From Synechococcus sp. A18-25c (GTDB lineage Bacteria; Cyanobacteriota; Cyanobacteriia; PCC-6307; Cyanobiaceae): 64,000 nucleotides of DNA. This document shows positions 16,519 to 27,741 of this stretch, piece after piece. The notes beneath the pieces were generated by a model that saw nothing but the letters and a program-made list of their open reading frames with translations, did no database searches and was not told where the DNA came from. Every line of letters starts with the position of its first letter. Position 1 is the first letter of the stretch. The stretch spans positions 1,922,001-1,986,000 of the forward strand of contig NZ_CP047957.1 in NCBI RefSeq assembly GCF_014280035.1. The letters run 5' to 3'. A program made the translations under genes and the position numbers.

Positions 16519-18009
16519 TCAGAGATCTCCGAAGCCTTTCTTCTTCTTGACCGGGCGCTGACGCCGGGGCGCTCCGCCGCCACGTCCGCCACGACCTGCA
16601 GGCATGCCTCCTGGCATCCCACCAGGCATTCCAGGCATGCCTCCCATGCCCGGCATTCCACCCATGCCAGGGAAACCGCCCATACCCGGCATCCCGCCCA
16701 TTCCGGGCATCCCGCCTTTGGTCATCTGCTGCATGAAGCCTCGCATCTTCTGAAAGTCGGCGAGCACCTTGTCGACATCCGCGGGCTGGTGGCCACTGCC
16801 TCTGGCAATGCGACGACGACGGGAGGGCTCACTCGCCAGCAGATCAGGATTTTCGCGCTCCTGCTGGGTCATTGAACCGATCATCGCTTCGATCTTCTTG
16901 AGCTGCTGCTCGCCCTGCTTGAGCATGCCGTCATCAATCTTGTTCAAGCCCGGGATCATTTTCATGAGACCGCCGAGCGAGCCCATGCGCTTGATCAAGC
17001 GCATCTGCTGCACAAAATCGGAGAAATCAAACGTCGCCTCCTGCAGCTTCTTCTGCATCTTCTCGACGTCAGCGAGCTCCACCTCCTTCTGGGCCTTTTC
17101 CACCAGCGTGAGCACATCGCCCATGCCGAGAATGCGGCTGGCCATGCGTTCCGGGTGGAAGGGCTGCAACGCCTCCACCTTCTCGCCGGTTCCGATGAAC
17201 TTGATCGGCTGACCGCTCACCTTGCGGATCGAGAGTGCTGCACCCCCGCGGGAGTCGCCGTCCAACTTCGTCAGCACAGCTCCAGTGATGCCCACCTGGT
17301 CGTGGAAGGCCCGGGTGAGCTCAGCCGCCTCCTGGCCGATCATTGAATCCACCACCAGCAACACCTCATCGGGTTGCACAGCCGTGCGGATCCGCACCAT
17401 CTCCTCCATCATCTCGGTATCGATCTGGAGGCGACCGGCGGTGTCGACCAGCAGCGTGTCGAACCCTTCTGCCTTGGCCTTGGCCAGACCAGCCGCCGCA
17501 ATGTCTTCTGGCTTGGCTTCAGCCCCAAGACTGAAGACTTCCACATCGATTTGCTCACCGAGGGTTTTCAACTGCTCAATGGCAGCAGGCCGGTAAACGT
17601 CCGCACCCACCATCAGGGCACGACGGCCCTGATCCTTCAGATGCAGGCCCAGTTTGGCTGTCGCGGTGGTTTTACCGGCACCCTGGAGGCCAGCCATCAA
17701 CACAACGGTGGGCGCTTCGGCGGCCTTGGCCAGAGGCGCATTGTTGCCACCCATGACCTCCACCAGCTGTTCATGCACCACCTGGATGAACTTCTGGTCG
17801 GGGCTGACACCACGCACCACTTCGGAGCCAACGGCCTTCTCCCGGACCTCAGCCACGAACTCCTTCACCACAGGGAGGCTCACATCGGCTTCAAGCAGCG
17901 CTCGTCGAACGTCCTTCAGTGCACCCTCAACGTTGGTGTCGCTGATCTTGTCCTCACCTTTCAGGCCCTTGACGGCGTCTTCAAAGCGGGCTGACAGCTC
18001 GTCGAACAT
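16519..18009 (-). CDS. ffh: Signal recognition particle protein Ffh
   Basis: The protein has 496 residues with N, G and M domains. The G domain shows GLQGAGKTTATAKLG, DTAGRLQID and TKLDGDSRGGAAL. The M domain ends in a Met/Gly-rich tail with repeats of the GMGGMP type (~residues 425-475) and a basic end. It is a GTPase that binds SRP RNA and targets membrane proteins; the matching RNA gene is at ~55.85 kb in this window. Confidence 0.96.
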   Translation of the reverse strand: MFDELSARFEDAVKGLKGEDKISDTNVEGALKDVRRALLEADVSLPVVKEFVAEVREKAVGSEVVRGVSPDQKFIQVVHEQLVEVMGGNNAPLAKAAEAPTVVLMAGLQGAGKTTATAKLGLHLKDQGRRALMVGADVYRPAAIEQLKTLGEQIDVEVFSLGAEAKPEDIAAAGLAKAKAEGFDTLLVDTAGRLQIDTEMMEEMVRIRTAVQPDEVLLVVDSMIGQEAAELTRAFHDQVGITGAVLTKLDGDSRGGAALSIRKVSGQPIKFIGTGEKVEALQPFHPERMASRILGMGDVLTLVEKAQKEVELADVEKMQKKLQEATFDFSDFVQQMRLIKRMGSLGGLMKMIPGLNKIDDGMLKQGEQQLKKIEAMIGSMTQQERENPDLLASEPSRRRRIARGSGHQPADVDKVLADFQKMRGFMQQMTKGGMPGMGGMPGMGGFPGMGGMPGMGGMPGMPGGMPGGMPAGRGGRGGGAPRRQRPVKKKKGFGDL

Positions 18010-18095
18010 CGTCAGGGGATCGGTTTCAGATCACCGATCGTAAAAGTGGCCGGGCCGAGCAGGCTGAATCCAGCCACTGGCCACGCTCGCGCTTC

Positions 18096-20222
18096 TCAGC
18101 CGGGCCTGAAATCGAGCAAAAGCCACCGGCCATTGTCACGCCCGAGGATGTACGTGCGTTTGAGCGATTGCTGCTTGGTGCGTTTCACCACGGCACCCGC
18201 TGCATTCAAGGTTTCATCGCGGTACTCGACATCAGCCCGCAGCTCAATGCGCTTTGGACTGCGACTGACAACGCGCATGAAAGCGATCGTCGCCTCCACG
18301 TTCTGGGTAACACCTGCCGCCTGGTCGGCGGCACGCTGACGCTTCACCTGGGTGATCAAGCCAGCCCGGGCAATCGGTTGTAGTAGCTCCTGTGCCGAAT
18401 CAGCACCACGAAGCACAGTGGATTTGCGGTCCAACCAAGTCTGCAGTAAGGCTTCGAGCTCCGCTTCGGAGGGCGTCTCCACCCGCAGGGAAGGATCCCC
18501 GGCTTGTTCAGGCGCAGCCGTGATCACTGGCTCTGGCTGGACCAATTCCTCCTGTTTCACATCTGCAGGGCCGTCATCATCCGGGGATGGTGTCACGACC
18601 TCATCCGGCGAAACGCTCAGCTCAGCATCACGACGCAGACCCACCAGACTGAGGCCACCGATCACCAGCAGCAGGGCCACAAACGCGCCAGACCCGATCC
18701 AAACCGCACGACCCCCCGGCCGCGGCAGCTCAGGCATGGATGCCTTTGGCCGGGATGATCGCCGGAAGAAAGGCCATTGGAAGACCTTCGACGCCTTGGT
18801 GGTCTCACCACCACGATCGGCTTCTTTCCCATCGGATCTCAGCGGCGCGGATGGATCCGACGAGGACAGGGGCAGAGTTCCATCGGGATCGAGCGAAAGC
18901 GGCAACCCATCCCCCAGCAACCAGTTCTTGTCGTTCGTCTTGGTTGGGTCCTGACGGGTCTGCTGGCGCTCTAGCCGCTCCACAAAGGCCTGCACATCGC
19001 GATCAGCGAACCAGGTCTCCAGGTCGACCGCCTCGGCATCCACATCCCGATATCCGGGGAGCACATCCCGTGCCAGCCAGGTGCGGCAGTACTCGCAGAG
19101 CGACGCCAGGGTGTCGCCAGGGTGGTCCTTCATCCAGGCCTGCAATTCAGGATCGGTGCTGGCGGCGAAATGTCGCTCCGCCTGCTCCACATCACCAAGC
19201 AAAAGATCGAGGCAGCCCAACAGCGGCTTGGTGTCAAGGCCTTCGAGCACCAGCTCTTGTAGACGCTGACGCGCGTCCTGGATGCGTTCCGGCTTGCGCT
19301 GGGTGAAACCTGCAGCGGCCAAAGCCATCGCAGCGAGGAAGGACGCATCCATGGAGCCGGCCAGCTGCAGCCTGCCGTAAAGATCCACTTGCTCTTGAAC
19401 GGTCAAAAACCGGCGGATCTGCTGAAAAAACAGCTCGAAGGCTCCCTGATCCATGCCTGCGGGGAGGTCCGCTATCGCCAGGCCGTCCAGACCACTGCCC
19501 TCCAGTCCTCCTCGGACGCGGATGAACTCCTCCAGCATCGCCAGACCATCACGGCGAGCGGATTGTTCAGCCAGATCACGACTGAGTAAATCCAGGATCC
19601 TGAAGGGGAGGAGCTGAGAGAGATCGGTCTCCAGCAGAAGCCGCTGATCCGGCAGCTTGCCCATGCGCTGTAGCAGCTGCTCGCCGTCCTGCAGCAGGTT
19701 TGCAGCGGCCTCATAACGGCGTTGCTCCTGATCTTGACGGGCGGCATCACGACAAGCCAGAGCCGCCAGCAGTGACAGATCCGATTCACGACCGCTTCCC
19801 AGCGCGGGTGCCTGAGGGGGTTGCAGGGCCTGTCGGGCGAGCTGGAACGCTTCGTGGGGAGCATTGGCCTCCCACAACAGGATCAAGCCAGCAACCTCCC
19901 GGTTGAACGCCAGCTCGAGCCCAGCCGTCTCCCCGGGGTGATCCTGGCCCAACTCCATGAGCGCCCTTTCATAGTCACTCCGCCGAACCGCATCGGTGAG
20001 CAGATCTGCGGATAGGCGTAGAAGCTCAGCGCGCTGACTCAGGGCTTCGTGGGTGAAGCCCTGGTCTGGACAACGATCCAACCGCAGTTGAAGCGTTCGA
20101 AGCACAGCCTCTGGCTCCGCAGCCGGACTGACTCCCAACAGGCGGAAATGATCGATGGGAAGGTCCACCAGCAGCGCAGCTCTTGGCAGCAGACTGTAGG
20201 CAGTGTCAGGGGTTTTGCCCAT
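18096..20222 (-). CDS. Cell-division protein ZipN/Ftn2 (ARC6-like)
   Basis: The protein has 708 residues. The N-terminus has the DnaJ-like region ([20 protein letters not shown]), followed by a long helical region and, near residue 505, one transmembrane helix ([21 protein letters not shown]). The C-terminal ~115 residues form an IMS-type domain ending [22 protein letters not shown]. This is the layout of Ftn2/ZipN, the cyanobacterial homologue of chloroplast ARC6, which tethers FtsZ to the membrane. It is divergent from pdhA by 46 nt. Confidence 0.88.
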   Translation of the reverse strand: MGKTPDTAYSLLPRAALLVDLPIDHFRLLGVSPAAEPEAVLRTLQLRLDRCPDQGFTHEALSQRAELLRLSADLLTDAVRRSDYERALMELGQDHPGETAGLELAFNREVAGLILLWEANAPHEAFQLARQALQPPQAPALGSGRESDLSLLAALACRDAARQDQEQRRYEAAANLLQDGEQLLQRMGKLPDQRLLLETDLSQLLPFRILDLLSRDLAEQSARRDGLAMLEEFIRVRGGLEGSGLDGLAIADLPAGMDQGAFELFFQQIRRFLTVQEQVDLYGRLQLAGSMDASFLAAMALAAAGFTQRKPERIQDARQRLQELVLEGLDTKPLLGCLDLLLGDVEQAERHFAASTDPELQAWMKDHPGDTLASLCEYCRTWLARDVLPGYRDVDAEAVDLETWFADRDVQAFVERLERQQTRQDPTKTNDKNWLLGDGLPLSLDPDGTLPLSSSDPSAPLRSDGKEADRGGETTKASKVFQWPFFRRSSRPKASMPELPRPGGRAVWIGSGAFVALLLVIGGLSLVGLRRDAELSVSPDEVVTPSPDDDGPADVKQEELVQPEPVITAAPEQAGDPSLRVETPSEAELEALLQTWLDRKSTVLRGADSAQELLQPIARAGLITQVKRQRAADQAAGVTQNVEATIAFMRVVSRSPKRIELRADVEYRDETLNAAGAVVKRTKQQSLKRTYILGRDNGRWLLLDFRPG

Positions 20223-20268
20223 TCATCCGCCATCGACCCTTAAAGTTGGAGGCCAAACAGGTGGTGCC

Positions 20269-21369
20269 ATGGGTCAGGACATCGCAATGGGCACGGATGC
20301 ACAGAGCGCTGCAGCAGCAGGACCATCGCTGCTTGGAGCGCATGCAGAACGGCTCTCGACCCTGGTCACCTCCCAGCGGGCCAGCGTGGATCGGGACACG
20401 GGCCTAGCGCTTTATCGCGACATGACTCTGGGTCGGCGTTTTGAAGACAAGTGCGCGGAGATGTACTACCGCGGCAAGATGTTTGGTTTCGTGCACCTCT
20501 ACAACGGCCAAGAAGCCGTGAGCACCGGCGTGATTGGTGCGATGAAACGCCAACACGACTGGTTCTGCAGCACGTATCGCGACCACGTGCACGCCTTAAG
20601 CGCTGGCGTGCCCGCGCGCGAGGTGATGAGTGAGCTGTTCGGCAAGGCGACAGGTTGCAGCAAAGGCCGCGGCGGCTCCATGCATCTGTTTTCCAAGGAG
20701 CATCACCTCCTAGGTGGATACGCCTTCATTGGCGAAGGAATTCCCGTTGCCCTCGGCTCAGCCTTCACCAGCCGCTACAGGCGTGACGCACTGGGCGACT
20801 CCACCAGCAATGCGGTCACTGCGGCCTTCTTCGGGGATGGAACCTGCAACAACGGTCAGTTCTTCGAGTGCTTGAACATGGCGCAGCTCTGGAAGCTGCC
20901 GATCATCTTCGTCGTGGAAAACAACAAGTGGGCCATCGGCATGGCCCACGACCGAGCCACCAGTGACCCGGAGATCTGGCGCAAGGCCGGTGCCTTTGGT
21001 ATGGCGGGGGAAGAAGTCGACGGCATGGATGTGCTGGCGGTTCGCGCTGCGGCGCAACGGGCGATCGAACGCGCACGCGCCGGCGAAGGCCCCACTGTTC
21101 TGGAGTGCCTCACCTATCGCTTCCGCGGCCACTCCCTGGCTGATCCGGACGAACTGCGTGCGGAGGAGGAGAAGCAATTCTGGGCCAAGCGCGACCCGCT
21201 CAAGGCACTGGAGCGCGATCTCGTGGGTGCTGGCCTGGTCAGTGCTGACGATCTGCGGGCAATCGAGAAGGAGATCGATGCCGAGGTGCAGGACTGCGTG
21301 GACTTCGCCCTGAGTGCACCTGAGCCCGATGGTTCTGAACTCACCAACTACATCTGGGCCGAGGACTGA
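20269..21369 (+). CDS. pdhA: Pyruvate dehydrogenase E1 component, alpha subunit
   Basis: The protein has 366 residues from the ATG at 20269. The thiamine-diphosphate motif [20 protein letters not shown]...NN is complete, as are [18 protein letters not shown] and GRGGSMHLF. It decarboxylates pyruvate with PdhB and passes the acetyl group to E2. The E3 subunit (lpdA) is also in this window, at 34.6-36.0 kb. Confidence 0.95.
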   Translation: MGQDIAMGTDAQSAAAAGPSLLGAHAERLSTLVTSQRASVDRDTGLALYRDMTLGRRFEDKCAEMYYRGKMFGFVHLYNGQEAVSTGVIGAMKRQHDWFCSTYRDHVHALSAGVPAREVMSELFGKATGCSKGRGGSMHLFSKEHHLLGGYAFIGEGIPVALGSAFTSRYRRDALGDSTSNAVTAAFFGDGTCNNGQFFECLNMAQLWKLPIIFVVENNKWAIGMAHDRATSDPEIWRKAGAFGMAGEEVDGMDVLAVRAAAQRAIERARAGEGPTVLECLTYRFRGHSLADPDELRAEEEKQFWAKRDPLKALERDLVGAGLVSADDLRAIEKEIDAEVQDCVDFALSAPEPDGSELTNYIWAED

Positions 21370-21382
21370 GCTCAGGCGCGCC

Positions 21383-21403
21383 GCTCAGCCTGGGCGGCTG
21401 AGC
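21383..21403. terminator. Hairpin after pdhA, no T-run
   Basis: A perfect 8-bp stem (GCTCAGCC with GGCTGAGC) with a 5-nt loop lies between the pdhA stop and the convergent hydrolase. Without a T-tract on either strand it is only a candidate terminator or mRNA end structure. Confidence 0.4.
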
Positions 21404-21428
21404 TTCAACCCTCTAATCAAAGTCCACA

Positions 21429-22343
21429 TCAGAGCCCGTGCAAACGGGCCTGATCGGATGCCGCTCGGAACACCAGGGCATGACGCTTCACCAGAGGCGT
21501 CATGGCGTCGTAGCCGCCACCAATCACAGTGGCAATCGGGATGCCTCGTCTCAGACAAGCATCCAGCACCAGATGATCGCGCTGCAACAGGCCCATATCG
21601 GTCAGGCAGAGGCGACCCAGTCGATCCTCCTGATGAGGATCCACACCAGCGTTGTAGAGCACTAATTGGGGCTGCAACCTCTCCAAAAGCGCTGGGAGGC
21701 ACTCACCCACACGGGAGAGATAGTCCTGATCGCCCACTCCATCCTGGAAAGGCAGATCCAGATCACTGAGCTGCTTGCGAGCTGGAAAATTGGATGCTGC
21801 ATGGGCGGAAAACGTAAACACTCGCGTTTCGCCTTGAAAAATCAGCGCAGTGGCATCGCCCTGATGAACATCAAGGTCGACCACCAACACACGCTGCAAT
21901 CCCTCTTGCTCCAGCAACACCCGTGCCGTGATGGCCAGGTCGTTGAAAATGCAGAACCCACTGCCAAAGTCAGGAAAGGCGTGATGGGTGCCACCGGCCA
22001 GATGGCAAGCCACACCATGCCGGAGAGCCAGACGGGCCGTGAGCAGGGTCCCACCGACAGCGAGCCAAGTGCGTTGCACCAACGGCGTTGTGGCAGGCAA
22101 ACCGATGCGTCGCTGCGCCCGACGATCGAGCTGGTCGCGAGCAAAAGCCTGGTGATACCCACGTGGATGCACCAGTTCCAGCCAACGGCGGGGCACGGGC
22201 AACGGTCGGTGCATCTGCCCATCACTGGCAAGTCCCATATCGCGCAGACAACCCTCCAGCTGTCTGAACTTGGCCATCGGAAAACGATGGGTACTGGGAA
22301 GCGGTGCGCTGTAGGCCTCGTGATAGACGAGAGGGGGCTTCAA
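21429..22343 (-). CDS. Histone deacetylase-fold amidohydrolase (AcuC/HDAC superfamily)
   Basis: The protein has 304 residues. Zinc and catalytic motifs are present: GGTHHAF (His pair), VVDLDVHQGDATA (Asp and His ligands), NAGVDPHQEDRLG (third ligand) and GGGYD. Bacterial relatives deacetylate small molecules or lysines; the substrate is unknown here. It is 32 nt downstream of the sigma-factor start-side neighbour in the same direction. Confidence 0.88.
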   Translation of the reverse strand: MKPPLVYHEAYSAPLPSTHRFPMAKFRQLEGCLRDMGLASDGQMHRPLPVPRRWLELVHPRGYHQAFARDQLDRRAQRRIGLPATTPLVQRTWLAVGGTLLTARLALRHGVACHLAGGTHHAFPDFGSGFCIFNDLAITARVLLEQEGLQRVLVVDLDVHQGDATALIFQGETRVFTFSAHAASNFPARKQLSDLDLPFQDGVGDQDYLSRVGECLPALLERLQPQLVLYNAGVDPHQEDRLGRLCLTDMGLLQRDHLVLDACLRRGIPIATVIGGGYDAMTPLVKRHALVFRAASDQARLHGL

Positions 22344-22375
22344 TGATTCATGTCAGCCCCGATGAGTCTGGAGGA

Positions 22376-23317
22376 TCAGAAGCTCGGAGCGACGCGACGG
22401 GTGAGATTCCGGAGCTTTCGCAGCGCCTTCAGCTCAACCTGACGCACACGCTCACGAGACACTTCCAGCAAACGGCCGATCTCCGCCAGGGTGTGTCGCT
22501 CATGGCCATTGAGACCAAATCGCAGGGTGAGCACGTGCTGCTCCTGTTCGCTGAGATGACTCATCCAGCGGCCCAGCTGCTCGTGATGGATCCGCTGCTC
22601 CACCTTGTCGAGGGGTTCTCCGAGCGAGGAGTCGGCGATCAGATCACCAAGGAAACTGCGACCTTCCTCACCATTCACAGGAGCATCCAGGCTGCTGGTG
22701 GTCAGCGCTTGGCGCAGCAGGGAGTCGAGTTCCTCAACCGGCATGTCCATCGCTTCAGCGATCTCAATGCGGCTCGGCATGGCGCCGAGTTTGTGAGCTA
22801 AATCCAAGCTGACTTTACGAATGGTCGTGAGGCGCTCGCTCAAATGAACCGGCAAGCGAATCGTGCGTGACTGGCACGCAATTGCGCGCGTCATGCTCTG
22901 GCGAATCCACCAGAAGGCGTAAGTCGAAAATTTGTAACCGCGCGTTGGATCGAATTTCTCCACCGCACGTTCCAACCCAAGCGATCCCTCTTGAATGAGA
23001 TCGAGCAATTCAAGACCTTTTCCTTGATATTTCTTGGCAACGCTGACCACAAGCCTGAGATTGGCTTTCATCATGCGCTGCTTAGCCCGCAAACCGACGC
23101 GAATCATGCGTCGTTGTGGACCCGTGAAAGTATCGCTATCCGAGGCAATCGTTCCATCTTCCGTGAGCTGCATCAACTTTTGAACCTGGTTGCCGAGCTC
23201 AATCTCCTCAGCGGGAGTCAGCAGAGGAATCCGACCGATCGTGGCGAGATACCAACTGATCGGATCACTACTTCGCCGTCTTTGGGTTTCAGAAACCCCT
23301 GCTGCCGCTGAGACCAT
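22376..23317 (-). CDS. Group 2 RNA polymerase sigma-70 factor
   Basis: The protein has 313 residues, lacking region 1.1. Region 1.2 is DPISWYLATIGRIPLLTPAEE, region 2 includes GLELLDLIQEGSLGLERAVEKFD and YAFWWIRQSMTRAI, and region 4.2 is HTLAEIGRLLEVSRERVRQVELKALRKLR. Cyanobacteria carry several such non-essential sigma factors for stress or circadian responses; I cannot name the specific one. The 153-bp AT-rich gap upstream probably holds its promoter. Confidence 0.9.
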   Translation of the reverse strand: MVSAAAGVSETQRRRSSDPISWYLATIGRIPLLTPAEEIELGNQVQKLMQLTEDGTIASDSDTFTGPQRRMIRVGLRAKQRMMKANLRLVVSVAKKYQGKGLELLDLIQEGSLGLERAVEKFDPTRGYKFSTYAFWWIRQSMTRAIACQSRTIRLPVHLSERLTTIRKVSLDLAHKLGAMPSRIEIAEAMDMPVEELDSLLRQALTTSSLDAPVNGEEGRSFLGDLIADSSLGEPLDKVEQRIHHEQLGRWMSHLSEQEQHVLTLRFGLNGHERHTLAEIGRLLEVSRERVRQVELKALRKLRNLTRRVAPSF

Positions 23318-23470
23318 GGGGATAGATAACTAAGTGAAGCGACTTTCCTATGAATTTCCCTCTCAGCGATGTGTTTTCAGCAACCCTTCAGATTCATGCG
23401 TTGAAAACGACACAAAACCCCAGAAATCACAGCAAAAATCTTGAAACATGAACATTACTCTCGTTTTCTG

Positions 23471-25024
23471 TCAAAAACGCATCATTTTTCTCGTCATCGC
23501 AGCCAAATGGGGAACCACAGTTCCAGCACTGCTGCCCTGATCACAACGCTTGGCTGACTGGGCATGCATCAGCGCCGATGCCGCCAGATCAGCGGCATGC
23601 ACGGAACCAGCCGCCGCCAGACAGCGTGCCCCCCACCCCGCGGCATGCCCCGCTAGCAGGTCGCCGAAACCGGTGCGCGCCACCGCTGGGTCTGTATCGG
23701 TCAGCTGCCAAACCTCACCGGATGGAGCCGCCACAACACTGTGCGCGCCCTTCAACAACACCACAGCCCCTGACCGCGCCGCGGCCGCGGCAGCCTGCTC
23801 CGGCAGCGTGTCCCCGTGGCAGTCGGGAAATAAGCGAGCAAATTCACCGCCATGGGGAGTAATCCAGGTCGGGCCAGAACGCTTCAACAACCAGCGCCAC
23901 CCCTCGCTCGACCTCGCCAGCTGATTGAGGCCATCCGCATCGATCACCAGCAATCCCTTCAAACCCAAAAGCGGTTCTGCCCAGGGGTCCCACGGGGCCT
24001 CGATTCGACCCCAACCGGGTCCGATCAGCAGCGCATCCAACCGTGACCAATCCCGCGCCTCCATGGCGGCACCCCAGACCAAGGCTCCAGCAGCATCAGA
24101 GCGAAGCGACCCATCCAGCACCACTTCCGGAGCCAGCTGCCAGAGCTGCTCGGCCACCGCAGCTGGAACGCAGGCCTCCACACTGCCGATGCCACTGGCC
24201 ATGGCACCCTGCAGCGCGAGCAGGGCGGCGCCGCGATACCGATCACTTCCGGCAACGAGCAACAGCCTTCCCCGCTGGTATTTCATGGCCGTCGGCGACT
24301 GCTCAGGCCTCGGAAGCGTCGTGAGGTCACTGGGCATCAGGCGCCGCATCACTGGTGCCGGCAGCGCCGCACAGAGCCGCTCTGGCACACCGGGATCGAT
24401 GCGATGCAACCCACCCACAAAGTCCAGCGCTGAATCCTGAACGAGTCCACGCTTGATCAAACCGACGCACAGCGTGTCGGAAGCCCTGGCAGCCACTCCC
24501 TCCACGGGACATCCGGAGTCAGAGTGCAGTCCGGCAGGAACATCGAGGCTGATCAGCCGGCCCGGAGCCTGCCGGTGGCGGCGCTGGAGAAGATCAGCCA
24601 GATCCGATGGCAAGGGCCGCTTCTGCCCGAGACCAAACAGGGCATCGATCCAAAGGGCTGGATCCCCTGGTGCAGGCGGAGCCGTCAGCGGCGACACTCC
24701 GAGCCAGAGAAGGTGGCGCCAGTGCTCCTGTGTAAGCGATTGACGCAGCGGCAATGGTGCCCAGACACGCACGGCCACGCCGGCCTCCCGTAGCTTGCGG
24801 CCCAGCACCAATCCATCGCCACCGTTGTGACCGGGCCCGACCAGCACCAACACACCGTGTTGCAACCGTTCCGGTCGTTGCAGGCACCACTCAGCCATGC
24901 CCTGACCAACGCTTTCCATCAAAGCGGCCACCGGGAGACCACTGGCCAGCCATTGCTGCTCCAGCGTGAGCATCTGGTCAGCAGTGACCAGGAGATGGTC
25001 GGCATCGGCGGGTGGCCAGAGCAC
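23471..25024 (-). CDS. nnr: Bifunctional NAD(P)H-hydrate epimerase / dehydratase
   Basis: The protein has 517 residues from a GTG at 25024. The N-terminal YjeF_N epimerase domain has [16 protein letters not shown]. The C-terminal carbohydrate-kinase-like dehydratase domain has [16 protein letters not shown] and a closing [14 protein letters not shown]. It repairs hydrated NAD(P)H. It is divergent from mnmA across 58 nt that contain a 16-bp palindrome. Confidence 0.93.
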   Translation of the reverse strand: MLWPPADADHLLVTADQMLTLEQQWLASGLPVAALMESVGQGMAEWCLQRPERLQHGVLVLVGPGHNGGDGLVLGRKLREAGVAVRVWAPLPLRQSLTQEHWRHLLWLGVSPLTAPPAPGDPALWIDALFGLGQKRPLPSDLADLLQRRHRQAPGRLISLDVPAGLHSDSGCPVEGVAARASDTLCVGLIKRGLVQDSALDFVGGLHRIDPGVPERLCAALPAPVMRRLMPSDLTTLPRPEQSPTAMKYQRGRLLLVAGSDRYRGAALLALQGAMASGIGSVEACVPAAVAEQLWQLAPEVVLDGSLRSDAAGALVWGAAMEARDWSRLDALLIGPGWGRIEAPWDPWAEPLLGLKGLLVIDADGLNQLARSSEGWRWLLKRSGPTWITPHGGEFARLFPDCHGDTLPEQAAAAAARSGAVVLLKGAHSVVAAPSGEVWQLTDTDPAVARTGFGDLLAGHAAGWGARCLAAAGSVHAADLAASALMHAQSAKRCDQGSSAGTVVPHLAAMTRKMMRF

Positions 25025-25028
25025 TACC

Positions 25029-25044
25029 AGGTCCCATGGGACCT
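25029..25044. promoter_or_regulatory. 16-bp perfect palindrome between nnr and mnmA
   Basis: AGGTCCCATGGGACCT is a complete dyad located 5 nt upstream of the nnr start and ~39 nt before mnmA. It is a candidate operator in a shared divergent promoter. One such palindrome is expected by chance in a window this size. Confidence 0.35.
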
Positions 25045-25082
25045 CACTATGGAAAGAGAATCCCGTTCACGCCCGTAGCTCC

Positions 25083-26252
25083 ATGACGGCTGCGTCATCC
25101 AGCATTGCTGCCACACCTGCCGGAGCACAGGCCTTGGAACGCCTGCAGGCCTGGCCGGGTGAGCATCGGGTGGCTGTGGGCTTGTCAGGCGGTGTGGACA
25201 GCTCCCTGACGGCCGCGTTGCTCGTGGAGGCCGGCTGGGACGTGGAAGGGGTCACGCTTTGGTTGATGAGCGGCAAAGGTGCCTGCTGTGCGGAAGGGCT
25301 GGTGGATGCCGCAGGCATTTGTGAACAGCTGGGGGTTCCCCATCACGTCGTCGATTCACGCGACACCTTCGTCCGCGAGATCGTGGATGGCCTGATCGAG
25401 GGCTACCAGGCCGGCATCACCCCTCTGCCCTGCTCCCGTTGTAATCGGGCGGTGAAGTTTGGCCCCATGCTCGATTGGGCACGCCAGGAACGGGGGCTGG
25501 AGCGCGTAGCCACCGGCCACTACGCCCGGATCCGGCTGGATGCCACGAGTGGGCGTTGGAAGCTGCTGCGTGGCCTCGACAGCCGCAAAGACCAGAGCTA
25601 CTTCCTCTATGACCTCAACCAGGACGTGCTCTCCCGCGTCGTGTTTCCCCTCGGGGAACTCACCAAGCCCGACACCCGCCTCGAAGCGGGCCGCCATGGT
25701 CTCCGCACTGCTGAAAAACCCGAAAGCCAGGACCTTTGCCTCGCCGATCACCATGGCTCGATGCGGGCCTTCCTGGATGCCTACCTCCCGCCACGCCAGG
25801 GGGAGATCGTGCTTCAGGACGGCACCGTCGTCGGTGAACACGATGGGATCGAACACTTCACCATCGGTCAGCGCAAAGGACTCGGCGTGGCCTGGAGCGA
25901 GCCGCTGCATGTCATCCGTCTGGATGCAGCCATGAATCGGGTGATCGTGGCGCCCCGCGCCGAAGCCGGTCGCAACGGCTGTGAGGTGGGTGCCGTCAAC
26001 TGGATCTCCATGGCACCCCCAGAGCCAGGCCAAAGTCTTGAAGTGCAGGTGCAGGTGCGCTACCGCAGCGCCCCTGTGATGGCACAACTCACCAGCATCG
26101 AGCCCTCCGATACCGATCGCGCTGGAGGCCGTCCCCATCGCTGCCGCCTCACCTTTACGGATGCGCAGTTCTCGATCACGCCTGGTCAGGCGGCGGTGTT
26201 TTACGACGGCGAAGCAGTGCTGGGGGGAGGCCTAATCCAGAGCTCGTTTTAA
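25083..26252 (+). CDS. mnmA: tRNA-specific 2-thiouridylase MnmA
   Basis: The protein has 389 residues from the ATG at 25083. The PP-loop [10 protein letters not shown], the cysteine motif [11 protein letters not shown] and the second catalytic cysteine in ESQDLC are present. It 2-thiolates U34 of tRNA-Lys, -Glu and -Gln. The last 77 nt overlap the 3' end of convergent lnt. Confidence 0.95.
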   Translation: MTAASSSIAATPAGAQALERLQAWPGEHRVAVGLSGGVDSSLTAALLVEAGWDVEGVTLWLMSGKGACCAEGLVDAAGICEQLGVPHHVVDSRDTFVREIVDGLIEGYQAGITPLPCSRCNRAVKFGPMLDWARQERGLERVATGHYARIRLDATSGRWKLLRGLDSRKDQSYFLYDLNQDVLSRVVFPLGELTKPDTRLEAGRHGLRTAEKPESQDLCLADHHGSMRAFLDAYLPPRQGEIVLQDGTVVGEHDGIEHFTIGQRKGLGVAWSEPLHVIRLDAAMNRVIVAPRAEAGRNGCEVGAVNWISMAPPEPGQSLEVQVQVRYRSAPVMAQLTSIEPSDTDRAGGRPHRCRLTFTDAQFSITPGQAAVFYDGEAVLGGGLIQSSF

Positions 26253-27687
26253 ACAGCGCCAGCACAGCAGCCAGAAGCGCCCACCAGAGCGGCCATTCCC
26301 GCCAGCGCACGTACAACGTGACGCCGTCGGTGGGTTGCAACACAGCCTGAAGCAGACCAGGACGCATCGAGGCCAGGGAGTCGGTGACCTGGCCGTGCGT
26401 CGTGATCATGGCCGTGGGCCCTGTGTTGGCAACGGAGGCCACCGGTCGTGCGGTTTCCAGACTGCGCAAACCAGCCAGGGCCAGAAACTGACGCTGTAGG
26501 AGCTGTGGATAGGGATCCAGATTGGCCGCAGCCAGAATCCACTGCCCCCCATCCGCCACGGCACGGGCTAGGGCTGTGCCATTGCTGATCTCGTAGCAGA
26601 TGGCCACCGCTGCAGGAGGACCGCCCCATGGCCACAACCGCGAAGCGGGCCCAGCTTCCAGCCCACCCACAGCTGAGAGACCACTGAGCCCAGGCCATGA
26701 GGGAACCCATTCCCCCAAAGGGACCAACCGGTGCTTGTCAATCGCCTTGGGCGGACCCGAACTCTGGGGGTCGAGCAGGAGGAGTGCGCTGCGTTGCTGA
26801 CCGGCCACCCAACGAAAGCCTCCACTCATCACGAGCAGCGCGTTGCCCTCGAACCGACGCCGATCCAGGGGCAGCATCCCTTCCGGCGCCAGCAACAGCT
26901 CCGCCCCATCACGCTGCGCGCGAGCCTCGACCGCGCGCAAACGCCCAGGAAGCTCGGCCTGGCGACGATCACTAAATTTCTCTCGCGTGGGAATCGCCGG
27001 CTGCCAAAGGGCCAAGGAGATGACATCACCCGAGGGCTGCCCAGCAGCTCCGGCGTAGAAAGCCAACGCCCCGACGGCGTGCACCACCGTCAGAGCCAGC
27101 GCCACCAGGCTCCACCAGCGCCACGACAAGCCGGCGTGCGACCTGGACCACAGCCAGAGCTTCCAGAGCCCCCATCCCAGGATCAATTGCACCGTTGCCA
27201 GGCCGCCGGCACCCATCCAGCGGGAGAGTCCAGCCAGCCAGGGATCTCCAGGCAACACGCTGCTGCCCACACCAATCCAGAAGAGCGGTGCTCGGGCCAG
27301 CAGCGTTTCCATCAGCCCCCAGATCAGCGCTAGCACCAGGGCATGCGGGAGGGTGCCTGGGGATGGCAAGCAACGGCCGACAACACTCCAGGCCCCGGTC
27401 AGCACAGCAGCAGCCAGCGCGCAGATCAGCCACACCGCTATCGCCAAAGGGAGGCTGAGCAGACCCGGCACCCCCAGCCAAGTGAGGGGGTGGAGCGCCA
27501 GCAGCCAGCTGTGGCTGATGGCGATGGCCACTGCACCCCAGAGCGCTGCCGCCCACGGAGAACGCGCCGATGACCACAGCAGTGCTAAAGCAGGCAGCAT
27601 CCACCAGGGCCCAGACCAGCAGAGACCGAGGCCCGCCAGCACACCCCCGGCAAGCCCCTGCAGCAGCAGGGATCGGTCATTGCCCAT
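26176..27687 (-). CDS. lnt: Apolipoprotein N-acyltransferase
   Basis: The protein has 503 residues from the ATG at 27687; an ATG at 27699 would add four. Six or more membrane helices surround a nitrilase domain with the catalytic triad in LLAPEGML (Glu), [13 protein letters not shown] (Lys) and VAICYEIS (Cys). It adds the third acyl chain to lipoproteins in the plasma membrane. It overlaps mnmA by 77 nt at the 3' end. Confidence 0.92.
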   Translation of the reverse strand: MGNDRSLLLQGLAGGVLAGLGLCWSGPWWMLPALALLWSSARSPWAAALWGAVAIAISHSWLLALHPLTWLGVPGLLSLPLAIAVWLICALAAAVLTGAWSVVGRCLPSPGTLPHALVLALIWGLMETLLARAPLFWIGVGSSVLPGDPWLAGLSRWMGAGGLATVQLILGWGLWKLWLWSRSHAGLSWRWWSLVALALTVVHAVGALAFYAGAAGQPSGDVISLALWQPAIPTREKFSDRRQAELPGRLRAVEARAQRDGAELLLAPEGMLPLDRRRFEGNALLVMSGGFRWVAGQQRSALLLLDPQSSGPPKAIDKHRLVPLGEWVPSWPGLSGLSAVGGLEAGPASRLWPWGGPPAAVAICYEISNGTALARAVADGGQWILAAANLDPYPQLLQRQFLALAGLRSLETARPVASVANTGPTAMITTHGQVTDSLASMRPGLLQAVLQPTDGVTLYVRWREWPLWWALLAAVLALFKTSSGLGLPPALLRRRKTPPPDQA

Positions 27688-27741
27688 GGTCAGCCCCATT
27701 GGATCCCGTCATCCTGAACTGAGACTGAACCGCGATGCGCG

